This document shows, in pieces, positions 33,617 through 40,083 of a DNA stretch of 40,083 nt. Both the position numbers and the translations under genes were made by a program. This stretch comes from Entomortierella parvispora (taxonomy: Eukaryota > Mortierellomycota > Mortierellomycetes > Mortierellales > Mortierellaceae), in contig CAUYJH010000003.1 of the NCBI GenBank assembly GCA_963573315.1, forward strand, positions 1 through 40,083, read 5' to 3'. The stretch's first letter is position 1; each line of letters starts with the position of its first letter. Below the pieces are notes generated by a model that was given only the letters and a program-made list of their open reading frames with translations, had not been told where the DNA came from and did no database searches.

Positions 33617-34956
33617 TTAGCTGAGATCCATGTACTTGTCGTCTTTGTCCTGCGATGATGATTGAGGCCTATCCCCTCCCCCATTATTACCACCTCGACG
33701 ACGAGAATCTGAAGAGTTGACCCTTGCTAGAGATGATGCTGTGGGTGATGAGGAAGATGACACCATCTCTCCAGGCTCTGTTGATTTCGAGGATTCTGCT
33801 ACACCTGCAGCAGCTGTCGCAGCAGCGGTGGCGGCGGCATTGGTGGCTGCTGCAAAGGCGGCCGCTGCCTGTTCCTTTGCCTTTGCGGGAGCTGAGGGGT
33901 CCAGGACAGGATCCTGGAAGAGATCCTGCAGAGGTTGACTCAATTTGATATAATTCTCCAACTGCTGCTCAATCTTGTTCAGTGTCGAGGTCCTAGCCTT
34001 GTTGACCTTTGTTAGATTGGCCTTGACTGTGATCAACCTTCTTTTCTCGGCATCGATCCGTTTCCTTTCTTCGAGCTCGAATTGAAGACGGTTCAACATC
34101 AATTGGTGCAATTCTTCCTGGTCATCCATGGCCTCGACGGAAATGAGCTCTTTAGGAGCCGTCAATCTGAATTCTTCTAGCGAGACGAGAGGAACCTCTT
34201 GGTAAATAGTTCTAAAAAATGAAGAAGAGAATTGATGTTAGTTTCAGTTTTTTTTTCTTTTAACCCTCAGAAATATAACAGTTGGCAAAGTGTACATGAT
34301 CCAAAGGGGAAGAGTGACTTACTCCATATCCCGACAGCGAGCAATCTCATTTGTAAGATATTTGCGCTGGTATTTGATGTTTTGAATGCCTAGATCGACC
34401 TTGCCCACGTTCAACTTTTGATCCGTGAGATCATTCCGCAAGGCTCGTTCGTTATGGTACAGCTGGCGGTTCAGGGTCTTGAGGGAGGAGATCAACATCA
34501 TGCCCTGGAATGACTTTTCGCCCAATTGCTTTTTGATCTCGGGATCGACTGGTGTGTTGGGTTTGCTGTCTGTGGTGGTAGAGTCGTTCAGATCCTAAAA
34601 TACAAACATCAGGAAAAAGGTCGCCTTCGATTAAAACAGATTCTTTGTACGATCCTGGGAGAAGGCTCCTTTCACTATTTTCCTTTTGGTCCCATCCTCC
34701 GTGAGTGACGCTCGCCTCCAAGCTTTTCTGTTACCTCGTATTCAAGGTCAACTTCCATGACATCGTCGTGATTAGATGGCGTTTGTCGGCGAAGAGAAGC
34801 CATCTGTGTAGCGAGATCCCTGAGATGACTACATATCCGTGCCACGTTTTCGGGTTTCTTGGTTATATCAGAGTGGTCGACGCTTCCGTTGGTTGCGATC
34901 ATGTTGGCGTATGTGTCTGTGAGGTGTTTGAGAAAGAAATGCCTCGAAAGATGCAT
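33617..34956 (-). CDS. THOC5: THO complex subunit 5 (THOC5/FMIP-like)
   Basis: Three exons: 34956-34735, 34594-34323, 34211-33617, giving 362 aa. THOC5 is part of the nuclear THO/TREX complex, which couples transcription to mRNA export. The central region is mostly coiled coil and matches the THOC5 family: a Leu-rich SSLKTLNRQLYHNERALRND segment, YQRKYLTNEIARCRDMETIY, then VPLVSLEEF and the Glu/Arg-rich LNRLQFELEERKRIDAEKRR, equivalent to human EIDLVSLEEF and LARLDWELEQRKRL. The C-terminal half of animal THOC5 is absent. Instead there is an Ala-rich run and a Ser/Gly tail ending KDDKYMDLS, as in short fungal forms. The start is the first in-frame ATG; 34902 (MIATNGSV) has equally good context and may be the real one. 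Confidence 0.85.
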
Positions 34957-35409
34957 GTTGGCATCAAGAAACGTGGACCGGGTATACCCTTAACAAATTG
35001 CCTGACCATGTGACACGGAAGCGGATCCCACTTTCGTTGCCACCTTCAGGGGCTTTATTGTTGGCTGTCAAGAAGAGCGTATCATGGATCGCCACTGAGG
35101 TCTTCTTGAACAGTAACCTGTTGAAAGCCTTGAGCTTTCTTTACACGAAGAACATGTTGGGTACCTGTAGGAGAACCTTGCATTTGGCTCCTGTATGTGG
35201 CGTGCGAGGAGCGATACAGCCCTCTCGCTTTGTTCACTCTTTCATGTCTTTCCATGTGTCTTCATGTCCTTTATTGTCATCTCACGTCTATTTGTGACCT
35301 TTCATGTCTTCATTTTCGTCCTGCTGCTTCATTATTAATGGTTTATTCAGTGGTTAAGTAGTGTACTCTCTCTATCATGTCTCCCGATACAAAAAAAGGT
35401 CCGTCCATT
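34957..35409. other. Spacer between THOC5 start and SVF1 stop
   Basis: About 450 bp holding the THOC5 promoter and SVF1 3' flank. Repeated TTCATGTCTT/TCATGTCCTT-like words occur at about 35241-35310. No TATA box or ORF that I would support. Confidence 0.45.
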
Positions 35410-37031
35410 TTACATGACAAAGGTGGCCTCGTGGTAGACGTGTCCTGTCACCTTGTGCTCCTTGTCGCCGATTGTGACCACGGCAGAGGCATCATCGTAC
35501 CATTGGTAGATGATGGGCTTGGCCACAAAAGTAGAGACAATCTTGCGGAGAGCCCATGGGATCTCGGCCAACAAATCAACCTTTTGGCAGAGACCCTGAG
35601 GCTTCACGTTCAAGACGGCCTTGAAGGGCTTGTCACCTTCCAAGGTCTTGCCCTCCCAAACATAGTTAATCTCTGTGGGAGGATTGTATCCAGTCTCCTC
35701 GTCAAACACTGTTGTAACAAACTCTGTCTTGTTGTCGACCGCAACACCGACCAATGCACCGTCGAAGACAATCGATCCTTGCGTGACGGTGGCGCTTCCA
35801 TAGTACTCGGGTGTCGTGAACTGAACCAACGAGAGTTTGGCCTTGTTGTCGGTCTCGGTGTTCTTTCCTGAAAAGTCGACGTAGCTCCACTTGGAGGCGA
35901 CCAAGTGAGGACGCATTCCCTGGATCGCGTGCACAAACGTACCCTCGCCAGCCATATCATGGGCTTTACCCTCGACAATCATCATGCCGGAGACCTTGCA
36001 AGCGGGCCAGAACTTGTGAGAAACAAATCCATCGCCAAAGAAGCTCTTGCCCTCTCCAATCTTGTAGCCGGGGGTAGTGCGCTCAAAGGTCAAGGAGGCA
36101 ATCAGATCTGGGGGGTTGGTGACCTGGATGGTGAACTTGTTGCCGTCAGGGGACAAGGTCACAGACATCAGGTTGGTCGACGCCGACAGTTTGTCGCCCG
36201 AGAGAACAAAGTTGGTCATGTTCACAGAGAAGAACTTATTGACACCGTCGCCACGGAAACGAGCCGTCATCTGGACATTGGCTGGCGCACCCCAGATTCT
36301 AAAAGAGATGACAGAGAAATAAGACAGGGGCAGGTCTGTCAGGCCATTGGTACTTTTGTCCAGTCGTTTGCTACATTGCGTGCAGCTGCAGCGGAGGAGG
36401 TCACTTGTCTGGTCAAGAGAGAAAAAAAAGAGGCCGTGTCCTTACCCAAGGTTAGAGTGGATCAACTGAACGTGACCAAAGTACCCCTGGTCATTGATGC
36501 AGTAGAAGGTCTGGGTCTCGGTGGAGGCAGTGGCAGCAATGGTCCATTCGAGGTCCTTGGTGGTCAAGGGCGAGTAGTAGTTGCCATCCTTGCAGAGCGA
36601 GGCAGCAGACTTGACACCCTCACCAGCATTGGGGATATCGCCGGGCTTGGGAGAGCCGGTCGTGGGAGAGCCGTAACCAGCAAGAGAAGAAACAGAGGAT
36701 GTCACTGGGTCGTCGTCATCCGGCGAGGGGAAGAAAGGGGAGGAAGGGTCAATACTACTGGCAAGCACAATGTGGTCATTTTGATTTAAGAAGCCAGGGT
36801 TATGGGACGGCTCTCATGGGCGATGTCCTTGAGGTCAGCATTTGCGCGTGGACCCAAGCTTGCTTATTCACGGTAAGCATGAGCAAGGCTGAGTCGCTCT
36901 CAATCAAGGACCAGGTCGACAGTGAGTCCCCTGAGAAAATGCAGCGGTTGCGACGGGGGGAGGACTGGAAGAAGGAAGGGGAGACAGAGACAGAGAAGAG
37001 AGAAGAGAGGGGACTTACAGGATGACCACAT
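35410..37031 (-). CDS. SVF1: Survival factor 1 family protein (lipocalin-like, sphingolipid handling)
   Basis: Proposed exons: 37031-37019, 36930-36872, 36810-36446, 36298-35410, giving 441 aa. The last two are firm. They carry the Svf1 blocks DLEWTIAATASTETQTFYC, GYFGHVQLIHSNLG, GEGTFVHAIQGMRPHLVASK and the C-terminal VTGHVYHEATFVM. Yeast Svf1 is needed for survival under oxidative/cold stress and has been linked to ceramide transport from ER to Golgi; it has two lipocalin-like halves. The first two small exons are less certain. They begin MWSSWDSLSTWSLIESDS, a Trp-rich potentially amphipathic helix like the membrane-binding N-terminus of the family, and were chosen because they keep frame. 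The intron between exons 2 and 3 uses a GTGAAT donor and has a TGCTGAC branch-like motif. An acidic PSPDDDDP stretch follows. Confidence 0.88.
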
Positions 37032-37427
37032 TGTTGTTGGAGATGGAGGGATGAAGAAGGGAATGGAAAAAAAGGGAATGGAAGGAAGGAAGGAAGGAAG
37101 GAAGGAAGGATGGAAAGAAGAAAAGAGCTAAACTGGGTGTCCCAAGGAACACCAGCAAAGAGAGGGACCAGGCACTGACGCCGCACGGAACAGGTTTTTT
37201 TTGGCCTGACGGGCGAGGGGCCTCTGTGCCCTATGCTGTTGTCGTCCATCCGCACCTAAGGGGCGCTGGCCGACTCTTTCCTCGTTCTCCCTGGCGCATG
37301 AATGATCTTGACCCAACGATCACCACCTCTTTCCTCCCTCTTTTGCATTCCCTCGCTCTTCTCGCGACTCCCAACTCGTCATCCCCTCACAGAACAACCC
37401 TCCCTCCATTCCAAAGCTACCCTCCAC
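37032..37427. promoter_or_regulatory. Divergent promoter between SVF1 and COQ9 with GGAA repeats
   Basis: The 396-bp spacer has a (GGAA)n microsatellite at about 37079-37110 next to SVF1 (CT-rich on the SVF1 strand) and a CT-rich leader before COQ9. No TATA box is evident. Confidence 0.5.
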
Positions 37428-38678
37428 ATGTCGCTTTTACAACAAACACTCACGAGAACCCGTCCTGTCGTCGCTGCTCTTGCACGCTGCAACGCCGCCA
37501 GCTCAGTGCTTGCCCGCTCTACGCCTGCTCGCTTTCTGAACTCTTCTGTCACATCCATGCAGGCTGAAGATACTCAGCAGCCAAAGTAAATATGATCTCT
37601 TTTCCTGATAACACAAGGAAGACACTGTCTAGCTTGTTTGCTCCGCGTCCTTCTTACTTCCCTCGCGATGAATTGACTAATTTCCGTTGCTTTATATTTA
37701 TTTTTTACCTGGAATTCAAGATCCCCCGAGTCCACTCCTCGTCCTATTGGAAAGACCACCCCGGAAGCCATTCTCAAGACTGCACTGACATTTGTCCCAG
37801 AGCATGGATGGACCACAACTTCAATTGCAAAAGCCGCTGAATCCATGGGATATCCCTCAATTATCCACGGCATGTTCCCCAACGGAGGAGCCGATCTCAT
37901 TGACTACTTTTTGCAGGATTGCCTAAACCGTCTGCCTCTGGAACTTGAAGGACGCATGGAAGGGTAACTTAATGTGCTCGTTATTTGATTTTGGAGCTTG
38001 AGTTGGCGGCTGGACGCTCTTTCTAATAGTCCTGCGGCAATTCGAATAGGTTGAGCACCCAGGAAAAGATCAGACTCGGCACATTGACCAGACTCGGGAT
38101 GATTGCACCCTACGTCGACCGCTGGCCTGAGGCATTGGCAGTGATGGGCCAGCCCAAGAACGTGCCCATGTCACTCAACCATTTGGCTAAGATTGTGGAC
38201 GAGATTTGGCACCTTGCTGGAGATAAAAGTGCCGATGTAAGACGATCGCACCACAAACGCACAAAAAGTCCAGGTTGACTTCTCTCACCCCATTGATATC
38301 GAAATGAAAACTCATGCGCCATTCCCTACCGTTGAATGATGATAGATGAACTGGTACACGAAACGTGCCTCCCTGGCTGGAGTGTATACAACCACGGAGC
38401 TCTACATGACTACGGACAAGACCCCCAACTATCAAGCCACCCAAAGATTCTTGGAGCGAAGATTCGAGGATGCTGCCACCGTCGGAAAGGCCACCTCGGA
38501 GGTGATCCAAATCGCCGAATTCGGTGCAAAGTCTGTTCTTGGTCTCTTTGCCTCCGTAAGTCCTTCTCTTGCACCATGAACCCTCTCGAAAACCGATGCC
38601 TGATTGTTAGGGATGGCTTTGGCTTTACTAACACTGTCGACGCCTTCTTAACATTCGTAGAAGGGATTCCGTGTATAA
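37428..38678 (+). CDS. COQ9: Ubiquinone biosynthesis protein COQ9
   Basis: Five exons: 37428-37585, 37721-37963, 38050-38236, 38346-38555, 38661-38678, giving 271 aa. COQ9 is a lipid-binding, TetR-fold mitochondrial protein of the CoQ synthome that supports the COQ7 hydroxylase. Residues 1-50 form an Arg/Ala/Ser-rich presequence (MSLLQQTLTRTRPVVAALAR). The core matches the human protein: ILKTALTFVPEHGWTTTSIA, the Arg/Leu-rich TRLGMIAPYVDRWPEALAVM, VDEIWHLAGDKSAD, NWYTKRASLAGVYTTTELYM and RFLERRFEDA. The WYTKR and YTTTEL block is the most conserved surface of the family. The final exon is 18 nt (KGFRV, stop). An AATAAA lies about 65 nt after the stop codon. The gene converges on the SURF6-like gene. 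Confidence 0.94.
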
Positions 38679-38743
38679 GAATACCCGACATATCGACATA
38701 AAGACCATCACGCTCACGCCAGCATCGCATCATTCATCCTCAT

Positions 38744-38749
38744 AATAAA
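38744..38749 (+). terminator. Candidate poly(A) signal of COQ9 (AATAAA)
   Basis: AATAAA occurs 65 nt downstream of the COQ9 stop codon within the 129-bp convergent spacer before the SURF6-like stop codon (minus). Inference from motif and position. Confidence 0.5.
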
Positions 38750-38807
38750 CAATTGACCATAGACATTAAACAAATGAGTATGTTTGTAAAATGATATGCA
38801 ATGCTGT

Positions 38808-39937
38808 TTATTTCTTGGATGGCTTGGAAGAGGGCTTTTTGCTGTTTTTACCCTCGAAACCTGCGCGCTATTGAAAGAACAAGTCCGGGGATAGAGAAGT
38901 TAGTACAAGCATTTACAACATACTCATGACAGATCATTTGAACAGAAACAAAACAAGAAAGAAAAACTTACAGCCTTAGGCTTGCCTCCCTTTCCTCCCT
39001 TGGCGCCGCCCTTCTTTTTGTCGCCAGTCTTCTCCTTCTTTCCCTTGTTCTTGGCCTGATCAAGACGGGCCTTAAGGTTCTCCTCGCGCTTCTTCTGCTT
39101 TTGGTCCTTGCTCTTGGTGACAGAAGACTTGCGCTCGCCCCACTCCTTGGAACTCTTCTTCTTAAATGTCTCCTCGCGCTTGATGGTCTTCTTCAGGAGC
39201 TTGACGTCATCCTTGACCTTCTCACCCTGAGCGAGCTGAAGAGCCTTCTTCCAGGTATCCTTCTCCTTCAAGGCATTGGCCTTCTCGGGATCGGCCACCT
39301 GCAAAGCCGCCAACTTTTCCTTGTGGGCCTCCACCATCTTGAGCTGACCCTGAGCATCCGTGGGACCCTTCTTCTTCTTTTGCAATCCAGCAAACTCAAA
39401 TTTGCTGAAACGAACCTCGCCCTTGTCGTTAATAGACGAGGCCGAGGGTTTGCCATTGCTAGAAGTGCCCTCTGTCTCCTTGACCAACAATCCCTCAGAA
39501 CCGCCGTTGGCGCGCTTCTCCTTAGCGAGCTTCTGTGACGCCTTCTTGTCTTTTCTCCTCTTCAAGCGAGCCTCCAAAATGGCCTGTCGAGATGTTGGCT
39601 TAGCTGTGCCGGCATTGGCCTCTGCATTGTTACCACGACGTCCACGAAGCTTGGCCAAACGCTCCTCAAGCTTGGCACGGAGTTCCGTGATCGACTTTGG
39701 ACCCTGTGCTGGGGTCTGTGCCACGTTCTGAACCTGGGCCAACAATCCATCAAAGTTGTGGATCGATGACTTTGCGATCACAGGGGCCTCGGAATCATCC
39801 TCAACAGGGTTCTCCTCATCTGAATCGACCATGTCGGCGTCGTTCTCGGAATCCTCATCCTCGTCGTCGCTGTTCTGTTCCTTGTTGGCCATCTCTGACT
39901 GAATATCTGCGATCGACTTGATGTTCTCCGGGTCAAG
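38808..39937 (-). CDS. RRP14: SURF6/Rrp14 ribosome-biogenesis protein, 5' end outside window (partial)
   Basis: Two exons seen: 39937-38972 and 38867-38808 (342 codons with stop). SURF6/Rrp14 is a nucleolar, nucleic-acid-binding protein needed for rRNA processing and subunit assembly. The first exon begins LDPENIKSIADIQ, follows with a very acidic stretch, FDGLLAQV, and then the lysine-rich SURF6 core: EVRFSKFEFAG, KEKDTWKKALQLAQGEKVKD, LKKTIKREETFKKKSSKEW, then KQKKREENLKARL. The last exon encodes RAGFEGKNSKKPSSKPSKK. A TCTCCAG acceptor precedes LDPEN, and no phase-compatible donor exists between there and 40083. The real start exon (expected to carry a further N-terminal block ending just before LDPEN) therefore probably lies beyond the right edge. 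Confidence 0.9.
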
Positions 39938-40083
39938 CTGGAGATGATAACAAAAAGAAATGAGGAAATAACAAGGTGAAGCAAGGAAAGGTCAGCATCC
40001 GGAAAATGTCGAAAACTTCAGCAGTTGTATACCGATAGAGGTTCGTCATCATTGGCGGGTTATAGTGGTGCATTGGCGCTTCC
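39938..40083 (-). other. Probable intron of the SURF6-like gene running off the right edge
   Basis: The minus strand shows a GATGCTGACC branch-like motif and a T-rich tract before the acceptor at 39938. The only GT candidate (CG/GTATAC near 40034) is out of phase with the downstream exon or follows a stop, so the donor is probably outside the window. Confidence 0.45.

Noticed and set aside
35905-36789. 294-codon plus-strand open frame
   Set aside because: Exactly antisense to conserved SVF1 exons; a shadow frame.

Overview
The window looks like nuclear DNA from an early-diverging filamentous fungus. I infer the Mortierella-like / Mucoromycota area, but no marker here proves it. The genes are rich in short introns (about 50-290 nt, GTAAGT-like donors, CTRAY-like branch points). 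They code for eukaryotic housekeeping proteins, carry long polyQ/Ser/Asn tracts, and sit behind CT-rich leaders. I see no transposase, reverse transcriptase, CRISPR array, rRNA, recognisable tRNA or bacterial operon structure. Fifteen genes can be modelled; two of them (first and last) are cut by the window edges. There is also one probable gene relic.

Layout. 1-263 (-): first coding exon of a mitochondrial pyruvate/branched-chain dehydrogenase kinase, head-to-head with PHS1 (976-2161, +), the 3-hydroxyacyl-CoA dehydratase of fatty-acid elongation. 2435-4040 (+): mitochondrial-type methionine aminopeptidase. It converges on a large GYF-domain protein (4230-8411, -), which is divergent from an SLC35F-like drug/metabolite transporter (8716-10242, +). 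10.2-13.5 kb is the only gene-poor stretch: low-complexity tracts, a degenerate minisatellite, a promoter-like motif without an intact ORF, and a TPR-like gene tail. 13491-16677 (-): P-type H+-ATPase, divergent from enolase (17989-19966, +). 20483-24046 (-): GOLD-PH-ORD oxysterol-binding protein (OSH3 type), divergent from ALKBH6 (24967-26112, +). Then PUS1 (26692-28773, +), the SAM-domain RNA-binding protein VTS1 (30176-33360, +), THOC5 (33617-34956, -), SVF1 (35410-37031, -) divergent from COQ9 (37428-38678, +), and a SURF6/Rrp14 ribosome-biogenesis protein (38808-39937, -, 5' end beyond the window).

The genes do not form a pathway cluster. Loose themes are mitochondrial function (PDK, MetAP, COQ9), lipid metabolism and lipid transport (PHS1, OSH3, SVF1) and RNA biology (PUS1, VTS1, THOC5, GYF protein, SURF6), which is what ordinary gene order would give. 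I found no convincing undescribed system. The most checkable oddities are: an Ala-to-Phe change in the catalytic loop of enolase; a T27G13 homopolymer block in front of an enolase splice acceptor; a His-to-Tyr change in the OSBP fingerprint; a GC-AG intron and a 14-nt microexon in ALKBH6; a duplicated branch-point block in PUS1; a frame-neutral retainable intron in VTS1; and a possible two-start (mitochondrial/nuclear) PUS1. All exon models were built by eye from splice consensus, reading frame and family conservation; none has transcript support.
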